From NCBI RefSeq assembly GCF_040811775.1, contig NZ_JBFNXW010000001.1, positions 496,001-560,000 of the forward strand: a stretch of DNA of 64,000 nucleotides. Direction: 5' to 3'. Below, in pieces: positions 44,228 to 54,336 of this stretch. Both the position numbers and the translations under genes were made by a program. Below the pieces are notes generated by a model. It was given only the letters and a program-made list of their open reading frames with translations, made no database searches and was not told the DNA's origin. The stretch is from Balneola sp. MJW-20. Its GTDB lineage: Bacteria > Bacteroidota > Rhodothermia > Balneolales > Balneolaceae. Each line of letters begins with the position of its first letter. Position 1 is the first letter of the stretch.

Positions 44228-46966
44228 TTAACCAGAAGCCACAATCTGATCTTCAATAAATCGTCTGAGTTTTTCAGCTTCTGATTCAGCTCCGGTAACC
44301 GTGTAGAATTCGATACTTCTTTTAAGTGCTTCATTCCGCCGGTTAACATCTGCTTTATCTAATTCATATAATGCAGCAGTACTCTTCCCGATCATTTCTC
44401 TGGCAAGAGTCGTTTGTCCCTCTTTATGTGCAATATATCCTCGCAGATTCATAGCAATGAAATACTGCCAGTGTTCGGATCCGAAGTTCTGTTTAAAATT
44501 TTCCATTGCTTCCTCAGATAGGGAGGCTGCCCGGGACAAGTTTCCGGAATTTAAATGAGCAACGGAAGCTTCCATAAGCCAGGGCGCAAGTTCAGGTGAA
44601 CCGGGTTGTATGGTCCGTCTGAATCTTAACAGGTGATCATCTCTCAATGGAGTTTCTTTGTCAAATTCTCCCAGGCTGCCGTGGATTCTGGCAAGCACGA
44701 CAGTTCCCCTCATAATATCAGGGTGATTTGCCGGCAGGGTTCTTTTCCACATTTCCAGTGCATCTTGTTCCATAGGCAGTGCTTTAGACGGTTCATCCAG
44801 AGACAGATACAGATTAGCAATATTATGCATAGCCCTGGCTTTGTCTGGATGATCTCCTTCATATAATTTTTGCCGCATTTCCAGGTCCTGTTCCCGGTAA
44901 GTCAAAGCCTCACTGTATTTCCCTGCCTGCATGAGCATATGAGCGACTACATTCAGACTTTGAGCAACCTGAGGGTGAAATTCACCCCTGGCAATTTTTC
45001 TTCTTTCCAGAACGTCGGTAGCCAGTTCAGTTGCTTCATCGAGTTTACCCTGCATCATCATTGCTCCGCTAAGATTATGAAGCGTGGTCAGATAATCAGG
45101 GTTATTTTCATCGTATACTTGTTCTTTCTGTGAGGCTGATTCTCTGAGATACGGTTCTGCTGATGCTCCGTCACCGCGATACAAATACATTAAACCCAGC
45201 TCATTCAATACCATGGCTGAAGCAGGGTAGTCTTCTACGCGTGCATTTCTTGCCTCTTCGAGTCCCGCTTCCAGAACTTTCTGGGCTTCATCGTTCATTC
45301 CATTCCGGATATAAGCCAGTCCGAGTTGAGATCTCATTTCCATGGTCTGACGGTGGCCTTTTCCGAAAGAATTTTCGGCCAGTACCAGGGCTTGATTCAG
45401 CTGATCGATTGATCGTTCTAGACGGCCCAGATTCATATCCACAACTCCCAATGTGTACCTGACAGCTGCTTCCACTTCGGGTTGTTCTGAGAATGATTCT
45501 TCCACTAATCCATTTGCAAGTTCCACCGCTTCCATAAGAGTCAGATTCTGCCCGTTGGGGTTCGTTAAAGGATCCGCCTGTCCGATGATCTGTTGCAGGA
45601 AGAGGTTTACGGTATTAGCTATTTCGGTTTGTCGACGTGCTTCCGCAGCTTCTTCCTGTGCCAGTATTTCCGCTTTTTGTTTTTCAAGTGCAAAATCCGT
45701 GCTTATTACCGCAGCTGAGACGGCTATAATGAATAGAAGCAGTACGCTGGAAACTGCGACCTTATTTCTTTTATAGAATTTTGCTGCTAGGTAACCATAG
45801 CGATCCGGACGAGCGAGAACGGGAAATCCATCCAGATGCCTCTGCAGATCTTCCTTGAACTGTTCGGCCGATAAATACCTTCGTTCAGCTTCCTTTCGGA
45901 GCGCTTTCAGTATAATCGCGTCTATATCTCCTTTTAATTCCAGGGACCATTTATTAATACCAGAAAGACTGAATGGCTCAGAGTTACCAGTATTCAGAAC
46001 ACTTTCACTGGGTTTGAGGGGACTCTGTTCAGAAATGAGAGACCCGATCTCAGACATTTTCTTATTTTTCAGATCAATAGGGAATTGACCCGTCATGAGT
46101 TTATACAGAAGCACTCCCAGAGAATAAATATCCGCAGAGGTAGTGATCCCGGTACCTTTTACCTGTTCCGGAGATGCATAATTAGGAGTCCATAATTTCT
46201 GACCGGGACGGGTTATCAAAAGATCCTGTTCTGACATCTCAGGATCAGCCAGTTTAGCAATACCGAAATCCAGAACTTTAACTTGCCCTTGGGATGTTAC
46301 ATAAATATTCTCGGCTTTCAGGTCCCGGTGAATTACCAGATTAGAGTGTGCATGCTGAACGGCCTTACATACATCCAGAAATAGTTCGATACGTTCCGGA
46401 ATGCTAAGTTTATTCTCATCGCAGTAACGATCGATGGGAATACCCTTCACATACTCCATAACCAGATAGGGGATCCCATCTCCGGTAATACCTCCGTCAT
46501 ATAAACTGGCAATATTCGGATGATGTAAACCTGCAAGGATCTTTCTTTCCATATGAAATCTGGAAATCAGATCTTTAGTAGGGTGTGAAGGCTGTACGAT
46601 CTTGATCGCAACCTGCTGATCGAATTCACCATCCTCACGTTCAGCCTTATAAACGGATCCCATACCACCTTCACCTATTAGTTCAGTGACACGGAATGAG
46701 CCGATCTTCAGACCTATAAGATCATGTTGCTGACCAATTTCAATATCAGTCAGGTCTTTGAGCAACTCCCTGTTTTCATCTGAAGCAGCCTGCAGAAAGC
46801 TTTCTTTTTCAGACTCTTCCATTGCCCTGAGTATATCATATACTTCATTTAAAAGATCATTATCTCCACCACATGCTGTGTTAATGTACTGTGTTCTGCT
46901 ATCACCGGATAAAGTAAGTGCAGTATCCAGTATGCTCTCGATCTTTTCCCACCGACCCTTTTTCAT
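44228..46966 (-). CDS. Transmembrane Ser/Thr protein kinase with TPR repeats
   Basis: A 912-residue protein: an N-terminal helical part (1-85), kinase domain with G-loop GEGGMGSVY (98-106), catalytic Lys122, HRD 213-215 (HRDLKAEN), DFG 233-235, ASPEQVKG; one membrane helix (about 404-424); then many TPR units (about 470-890, e.g. AVRYTLGVVDMNLGRLERSI). This is the Hanks-type bacterial STK with TPR sensor. The upstream ECF sigma gene (TIGR02999 type) lies 69 nt away on the same strand; such pairs are known in Bacteroidota, Acidobacteria and Planctomycetota, and the sigma factor is the likely partner. Confidence 0.95.
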   Translation of the reverse strand: MKKGRWEKIESILDTALTLSGDSRTQYINTACGGDNDLLNEVYDILRAMEESEKESFLQAASDENRELLKDLTDIEIGQQHDLIGLKIGSFRVTELIGEGGMGSVYKAEREDGEFDQQVAIKIVQPSHPTKDLISRFHMERKILAGLHHPNIASLYDGGITGDGIPYLVMEYVKGIPIDRYCDENKLSIPERIELFLDVCKAVQHAHSNLVIHRDLKAENIYVTSQGQVKVLDFGIAKLADPEMSEQDLLITRPGQKLWTPNYASPEQVKGTGITTSADIYSLGVLLYKLMTGQFPIDLKNKKMSEIGSLISEQSPLKPSESVLNTGNSEPFSLSGINKWSLELKGDIDAIILKALRKEAERRYLSAEQFKEDLQRHLDGFPVLARPDRYGYLAAKFYKRNKVAVSSVLLLFIIAVSAAVISTDFALEKQKAEILAQEEAAEARRQTEIANTVNLFLQQIIGQADPLTNPNGQNLTLMEAVELANGLVEESFSEQPEVEAAVRYTLGVVDMNLGRLERSIDQLNQALVLAENSFGKGHRQTMEMRSQLGLAYIRNGMNDEAQKVLEAGLEEARNARVEDYPASAMVLNELGLMYLYRGDGASAEPYLRESASQKEQVYDENNPDYLTTLHNLSGAMMMQGKLDEATELATDVLERRKIARGEFHPQVAQSLNVVAHMLMQAGKYSEALTYREQDLEMRQKLYEGDHPDKARAMHNIANLYLSLDEPSKALPMEQDALEMWKRTLPANHPDIMRGTVVLARIHGSLGEFDKETPLRDDHLLRFRRTIQPGSPELAPWLMEASVAHLNSGNLSRAASLSEEAMENFKQNFGSEHWQYFIAMNLRGYIAHKEGQTTLAREMIGKSTAALYELDKADVNRRNEALKRSIEFYTVTGAESEAEKLRRFIEDQIVASG

Positions 46967-47035
46967 AATATCAGCTTTTTGTTGATAGATGCTCAGATAA
47001 ATAGCGCAAACGATGACTTAACCGGCTCAGTCCGG

Positions 47036-47602
47036 TTAAAATCTGTCGTTCAATTCTTTGTATAACCACCCGCGTGCTTTAGCCCAGTCCCGTTTTACCG
47101 TACTAACCGATATATTCAGGGCTTCCGCAGTATCTTCAATACTCATTTCTCCGAAATAGCGGCATTCGACGATATCTACAAGTCTTTGATTTAATTTTCC
47201 AAGTTCTTTTAAGGTGTCGTCTAAACTAATCAGTTTATCAGCTTGCTCATGAACCCTCATAAGTTCATCGATGTAGGTGATCGCAGTTTTATTTCCACCC
47301 CTTTTATCTGCTTTTTTCTTTCGGGCATGATCGATCAGGATTCTCCTCATGCAACGGGAAGCAACTGCATTGAAATGAGCAGTGTCCTGCCATTTGATTT
47401 CATTAGCATCAAACAGACGAATATATGCTTCGTGAACCAGATCAGTTCTGGAATAGGTGATCTCATTATGTTCCAGATTGATACGCATCATGGCTATCTC
47501 TTTAAGCTGATCGTAAACCATTGAAAATAACTTGTTATAATCCTCGTTAGAGCCGTTTCGGGCCCTTTCCAGTATTAATGTGATATTTTCATGTTGCGTC
47601 AT
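47036..47602 (-). CDS. ECF sigma factor, TIGR02999-like
   Basis: The 188-residue protein has region 2 features (LKEIAMMRINLEHNEITYSRTDLVHEAYIRLFD is the hallmark area; then ARKKKADKRGGN) and region 4 (LVDIVECRYFGEMSIEDTAEAL and VSTVKRDWAKARGWLYKEL). DLVHEAYIRL and the RGG after the region-2/4 junction are characteristic of the TIGR02999 group, which is commonly next to Ser/Thr kinases. There is no anti-sigma gene; regulation by phosphorylation from the downstream kinase is an inference from the group. Confidence 0.95.
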   Translation of the reverse strand: MTQHENITLILERARNGSNEDYNKLFSMVYDQLKEIAMMRINLEHNEITYSRTDLVHEAYIRLFDANEIKWQDTAHFNAVASRCMRRILIDHARKKKADKRGGNKTAITYIDELMRVHEQADKLISLDDTLKELGKLNQRLVDIVECRYFGEMSIEDTAEALNISVSTVKRDWAKARGWLYKELNDRF

Positions 47603-47914
47603 CCCGGTAAACCTGATTCAGAACCGTGTATTATTAGTTAGTTAACTGCCCATCGACGTTGAATCTGCACTATTTTCTGCAAATATGAAAATAAATGACC
47701 CGATTCCGAAACAAATTCCGCTGAATAAGTATAGTAGATATATAAAGATGCTCTGTTATTGTATGGGATATTTTAAGAGGGCTGGTCAAGAGCATGCCGG
47801 ACTGTAATAAATTGCAGTCCGGTTTTTTTGTTTGATAGGCGATGCAATAATTTCTTTTCTGTTAATGTCACATAAACCATATACTCTGTTGATCAATAAC
47901 TAAATTATGCCCCT
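47603..47914. other. 312-nt divergent gap with an orphan terminator
   Basis: The gap separates the divergent sigma-factor gene and an outer membrane protein gene. It is AT-rich and must hold at least two promoters. A rho-independent hairpin (47797-47828) lies in it on the plus strand although no gene precedes it there. Nothing coding was recognised. Confidence 0.6.
47797..47828 (+). terminator. Orphan rho-independent terminator in a leader/intergenic region
   Basis: CCGGACTG / CAGTCCGG perfect 8-bp stem with a 9-nt loop is followed by seven T. There is no upstream plus-strand gene within 3.6 kb, so it terminates either a small RNA starting at about 47640-47780 or a leader of the gene at 47915. 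Confidence 0.8.
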
Positions 47915-48577
47915 ATGATATATTCAAATAAGTTTATTTACCTGCTGATGCCTCTGGTCTTTTTATTCTCTGCAAACCTGATGGCCCAGGATGATAAAAA
48001 GCACTCGCTGGAAGATGAGGCTAAGGCCCTCCAGTTCAGGATCAATAATAACTTTACGCTGGGAAGCTTTAATGGTGCTAATTTTTCCTATAAGCGCCAT
48101 ACCGCTGATGATAAAGCTCACAGGATAGGGCTTACTTTAGCCACATCATCCTTAAACAGGGAATTCCCTGACAGAGCCAACAATCCTGAGACTGAAGCCT
48201 TTAATTTTCTATTGGATGGCAGCTTTACCTGGATGAATTATGTGGATCCGGATGCGGTCATTAAACTTTATTATGGATACGGACCGGGTCTGCGATTTGG
48301 CTATGACAAAGATTTCAACGGAGATGATAATGTTGAAAATACTGACAAAGACAGGATCCTTGGAATAGCTGCCTTAGGCTATGCAGGAGTAGAATGGTTC
48401 TTTCACCCCTCAGTTTCCATTCATGCTGAATATGGTGCAGCGCTCAGACTGGATTTTGAAAGACAGCTTCAAAGACAGGAACTGGGTACCGGAAATGTGA
48501 ACGAAGACGAGGTTAATACCACCATATTTTCCCTGGCACCGACTAACGTACTATTCGGTATCTCTGTTTATTTTTAA
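47915..48577 (+). CDS. Outer membrane beta-barrel protein
   Basis: The 220-residue protein has a signal peptide (ends ANLMAQ) and an alternating pattern that fits an outer-membrane barrel: LQFRINNNFTLGSFNGANFSY in strands, IGLTLATSSL, FLLDGSFTWMNYV, IKLYYGYGPGLRFGY, IAALGYAGVEWFF, IHAEYGAALRLDFE and VLFGISVYF at the end. An Asp/Asn-rich loop FNGDDNVENTDKDR resembles a metal-binding loop. It is a typical Bacteroidota porin-family protein; function unknown. Regulation by the adjacent sigma/kinase pair is possible. Confidence 0.75.
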   Translation: MIYSNKFIYLLMPLVFLFSANLMAQDDKKHSLEDEAKALQFRINNNFTLGSFNGANFSYKRHTADDKAHRIGLTLATSSLNREFPDRANNPETEAFNFLLDGSFTWMNYVDPDAVIKLYYGYGPGLRFGYDKDFNGDDNVENTDKDRILGIAALGYAGVEWFFHPSVSIHAEYGAALRLDFERQLQRQELGTGNVNEDEVNTTIFSLAPTNVLFGISVYF

Positions 48578-48619
48578 GCCAGGATAGAGTACCCGGACAA
48601 TTTTAGTATCAAATTTGAA

Positions 48620-48666
48620 AAATGGGAGATAAGATGTAAGCAATAGCTTATTTCGGTCTCCCATTT
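48620..48666. terminator. Bidirectional terminator between the beta-barrel gene and icd
   Basis: AAATGGGAGA / TCTCCCATTT stem with an inner TAAGC/GCTTA stem-loop has A-rich left and T-rich right flanks. It lies between convergent genes. Confidence 0.8.
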
Positions 48667-48696
48667 CTATTTTTATCAACGAATTTGTTAATTGAA

Positions 48697-50934
<2,238 letters not shown>

Positions 50935-51147
50935 TTAAAAGATTGAAATTAATATGGGACGGAGTTTACAAATTTTCGAGGGATAATGGTATGCAGAAGC
51001 CCGAACTTGATCCTTATTAACAATAATCTATGGCAAAAGAGAAAATGTGTCTGATTTGAGCAATAATGTGAAAGCCGTTACTGTATTATGTATATTGCAT
51101 TTCTGAAAATAATCAGCGTCCAAGTCAATCAAAGCAAAGGTGTCGCA

Positions 51148-51354
51148 ATGATCAGACCCATGTTCGGCTTCAGGCCAAAACCAAAGAAATTCGACTATCA
51201 GTTCAGATATTACGACCCGGAAAAGGACGAGCGTGAGAAACGTAAAAAACGGATCAAATTTGAGACACACACGCGCCGACGCCCGGCTCAGTTTACCCGT
51301 GTGTTATTTTTTGTTGTTTTACTCGCATTAGTAGTTTATATCATCTCACTTTAA
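51148..51354 (+). CDS. Small membrane protein upstream of mutL
   Basis: From ATG 51148 the product is 68 residues: a basic, Arg/Lys/Glu-rich cytoplasmic part (YYDPEKDEREKRKKRIKFE) and one C-terminal membrane helix (VLFFVVLLALVVYIISL), i.e. a tail-anchored shape. AAAGG lies 9 nt before this ATG. Small basic proteins with one C-terminal helix occur upstream of mutL in related bacteria as I recall, but the family has no known function. The upstream ATG at 51088 was not chosen because the first 20 residues look unlike the rest. Confidence 0.65.
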   Translation: MIRPMFGFRPKPKKFDYQFRYYDPEKDEREKRKKRIKFETHTRRRPAQFTRVLFFVVLLALVVYIISL

Positions 51355-51367
51355 TCAAAAGGAAGCA

Positions 51368-53209
51368 TTGAGCGAGACCCGTACCTCAGATTCTATTATT
51401 CATTCATTACCTCCTGAGATCAGTAACAAGATAGCTGCTGGTGAGGTAATACAACGTCCTTCATCCGTAGTTAAAGAATTGCTGGACAACGCTATAGATT
51501 CAGGAGCCGATTCTATAAGAATTATCATTCAAAACGCCGGCCGGACACTGATCCAGGTGTCTGATAATGGATGTGGTATGAGTAAAGAAGATCTTCCGCT
51601 TTGCTTCGAGCGTCACGCAACATCCAAGATCAATTCTGTTGATGATCTCTTCAGGATCCGTACACTGGGATTCAGGGGAGAAGCGATGGCTTCCATTGCA
51701 TCCGTAGCTCAGGTGAATGTAAGATCTAAAAGGGCAGAAGATGAAAACGGATGGGAATACAGTGTATGGGGAGGTGAAGAGAAAGAGATTAGACCGGTTG
51801 CAACGGAGAATGGCACCACCATCGATGTAAGGAATTTATTCTATAATGTGCCAGCCAGAAGACAATTTCTGAAAACAGATGTAACTGAACTCAGACACAT
51901 CATTCGAACGGTACAATATGCGTCATTATCCAATCCAGAAGTATCCATAACCCTGGAGGCAGACGGCGATTCCGTTTATGAACTTCCGGAACAGGATCTA
52001 GCATCCCGCATCACTGATATATTTGGATCATCCTATAAAGCATCCCTGATAGAATTTGAAGAGGAAACCAGTTATGTAAGGATCCGGGGTTTTGCATCGG
52101 ATCCAAAACTGGCTAAAAAGAGCAGAGGTGAACAGTTCCTTTTTGTAAATGGTCGTCCTTTTCAGCATCGCTATCTGACTTACGTGATCCTTAATCTTTA
52201 TGACGCCTGGACCAAGAATAACGAATATCCCTTTTATGCACTCTTCTTTGAGATCGATCCCTCCAAAGTTGATGTGAATGTGCACCCCTCTAAGATGGAG
52301 GTAAAATTTGAGGATGAAAGAAGCATCATTCAGTTGGCAAGGTCCGTGGTAAGCAAAGCACTGAATGAACATTTTATGGTCCCTGACTTGAATCACCCGG
52401 AAGATGAGATCAATACCTGGAGCGAAAGTAAGCATAAGGGAATGGATTCCGGATTTTCTTTTAACTCACCTAAACCATCCTCCAAAAATACACCCGCTGA
52501 CTTTCATATACCCTCCAGGATCAACAGGCATAATCTTGGGGATAATGATGGAATGAAATGGTCAGAAGATCTCTACAGCAGTAAACAGCCGTCTGATCAG
52601 CCAAAGATTGAAGGTACAGGGGAAGAAGCCTCAAAGAGTGTGCATGATGAGCAGGGCTTCTGGCAGCTCCACAATACTTATATACTTTCTCAGACCCGAA
52701 CCGGTTTATGTGTGATTGACCAGCATCTGGCTCATAAGAGGATCATATTTGAAAAGGCTATTAATGCCACGGAGCAGGCGTTGCCAAGTACTCAGCAGCT
52801 GCTGTTTGCCCAGACTCTGGAATTATCAGCTTCTGATTACAGCCTGCTGAAAGAACTACAATCCATCATTCAACGGATTGGTTTTACCGTTCAGCTTATG
52901 AGTGGTAATACTGCAATGATCACGGGAGTGCCTGCTGATATTGAGATCGGTAATGAACAGGAAGTGCTGGTTTCTATGCTGCATCAATATCAGGAACTGG
53001 GTCAGCGAATTAAACTGGAGGAAAGGGAGAGACTTGCTATTGCATTTGCTTCACGTGCAGCTATACCCCGGGGTAAAAAGCTAAACTATATCGAAATGGA
53101 GTCATTGGTAGACCAGCTCTTTGCCTGTGATGAACCTTATCTGGATCCTTTAAAAAAACCAACAATCGTTTATATTCCACTTCAGGATATACAAAGCAGA
53201 TTCAGATAA
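51368..53209 (+). CDS. mutL: DNA mismatch repair protein MutL
   Basis: The 613-residue protein has the GHKL ATPase (ISNKIAAGEVIQRPSSVVKELLDNAIDSGA; DNGCGM; RHATSKI; GFRGEAMASI; FYNVPARRQFLK) and a C-terminal dimerisation domain. In the C-terminus the endonuclease motif DQHAxxExxxxE reads DQHL-AH-K-RIIF-E (451-462), with Ala to Leu and Glu to Lys; the second motif is ASRAAI (561-566) and the CPHGRP-equivalent is DPLKKP (593-598), without Cys or His. The TTG start at 51368 is supported by AAGGA 5 nt upstream. It follows the small membrane protein by 13 nt. Confidence 0.97.
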   Translation: MSETRTSDSIIHSLPPEISNKIAAGEVIQRPSSVVKELLDNAIDSGADSIRIIIQNAGRTLIQVSDNGCGMSKEDLPLCFERHATSKINSVDDLFRIRTLGFRGEAMASIASVAQVNVRSKRAEDENGWEYSVWGGEEKEIRPVATENGTTIDVRNLFYNVPARRQFLKTDVTELRHIIRTVQYASLSNPEVSITLEADGDSVYELPEQDLASRITDIFGSSYKASLIEFEEETSYVRIRGFASDPKLAKKSRGEQFLFVNGRPFQHRYLTYVILNLYDAWTKNNEYPFYALFFEIDPSKVDVNVHPSKMEVKFEDERSIIQLARSVVSKALNEHFMVPDLNHPEDEINTWSESKHKGMDSGFSFNSPKPSSKNTPADFHIPSRINRHNLGDNDGMKWSEDLYSSKQPSDQPKIEGTGEEASKSVHDEQGFWQLHNTYILSQTRTGLCVIDQHLAHKRIIFEKAINATEQALPSTQQLLFAQTLELSASDYSLLKELQSIIQRIGFTVQLMSGNTAMITGVPADIEIGNEQEVLVSMLHQYQELGQRIKLEERERLAIAFASRAAIPRGKKLNYIEMESLVDQLFACDEPYLDPLKKPTIVYIPLQDIQSRFR

Positions 53210-53219
53210 CCGATAGCGG

Positions 53220-54329
53220 ATGAACATTTTAGCCGTAGAGCCATTTTACAGCGGGTCACATAAAGCATTTCTAAAAGGGCTGGAAGAGCATTCAGGTCAT
53301 AATATTATCCCGATTAAGCTGAATTATAAGGGCTGGAAATGGCGGATGCACGGTGACTCAGTTACTCTGGCTGAGCTTACAAATCAGGTTGAAGATGACA
53401 TTGATCTTCTTTTATGCAGCAGTATGACCAATCTGCCTGCATTTATGGCCCTTACCAATCCCCGGTTTGCCCATACTCCGACGATCATGTATATGCATGA
53501 TAATCAGTTTACCCGGCCTATACCGGAAGGAGAGCAACGGGATATGACCTACTGTTATATCAACTACCTGAGTATGCTGGTAGCAGATAAACTCCTTTTT
53601 TCATCTAGATTTCACCTGGAAGACCTCATGGAAGCCTTACCTAAGTTTCTGGATAATTTTCCGGATGAGAAACAACTAAATACGGTAGAAAAGATAAGGG
53701 AGAAAAGTGTGGTCATGCACCCGGGTCTGGACCTGAAAAGTTTTGATGATCAGCCGGATACCCGCCAGAATAATGAACGTCCAGTGATCGTATGGAATCA
53801 AAGATGGCAGTTCGATCGTAACCCGGCAATGTTTTTTCGTGTTCTGAACAGGTTAAATGATATAGAACTTAAATTTGATCTGATTCTGGCAGGAGATACT
53901 AAGCATGACAAACCTGAAGAGTTTGAAAAAGCCTGGGAACGTTTCGGTCAGCATATTACTCACTTCGGCTATGTGGATGATAAAGAAAACTACAGTAAGC
54001 TATTGCACAGAGGAGACATTGTGGTCTCCACAGCAACCTATGAATTCTTTTGTGTAGCGATCATGGAAGCGATCTATTGCGGATGTCATCCATTGGTACC
54101 CAATACCTTGCATTACCCGGAGCTCATTCCCAAAAGCCTTCATAATCCATTGCTGCATGCACCTGTTTTATATGATACGGAAGATGACCTGTTCCACTAC
54201 CTGCGGGATCTGCTCATGCATAAGACCAAGCCTCTGCCAAAGAATTCACTTCAGAATATCAATAAACATCTCGACTGGAATCGACATATACGTGAATTCG
54301 ATAAGCTATTTGAAAGCATGATCGAGTGA
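53220..54329 (+). CDS. DUF3524 glycosyltransferase, QTMAN/GTDC1-like (tRNA-queuosine mannosyltransferase family)
   Basis: The 369-residue protein has a DUF3524 N-terminal domain (ILAVEPFYSGSHKAFLKGL, LNYKGWKWRMHGDSVTLAEL, SSMTNLPAFMAL, TIMYMHDNQFTRP) and a GT4-type C-terminal half (VIVWNQRWQFDRNPAMFFR, ATYEFFCVAIMEAIYCGCHPLVPN). This is the family of vertebrate QTMAN (GTDC1), which adds mannose to queuosine in tRNA-Asp. Bacterial members are widespread but, to my knowledge, their activity is not firmly shown. QueG is encoded in this window, so the organism makes Q. It lies 10 nt after mutL and ends 7 nt before the convergent dnaB. Confidence 0.85.
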   Translation: MNILAVEPFYSGSHKAFLKGLEEHSGHNIIPIKLNYKGWKWRMHGDSVTLAELTNQVEDDIDLLLCSSMTNLPAFMALTNPRFAHTPTIMYMHDNQFTRPIPEGEQRDMTYCYINYLSMLVADKLLFSSRFHLEDLMEALPKFLDNFPDEKQLNTVEKIREKSVVMHPGLDLKSFDDQPDTRQNNERPVIVWNQRWQFDRNPAMFFRVLNRLNDIELKFDLILAGDTKHDKPEEFEKAWERFGQHITHFGYVDDKENYSKLLHRGDIVVSTATYEFFCVAIMEAIYCGCHPLVPNTLHYPELIPKSLHNPLLHAPVLYDTEDDLFHYLRDLLMHKTKPLPKNSLQNINKHLDWNRHIREFDKLFESMIE

Positions 54330-54336
54330 TCATTTA

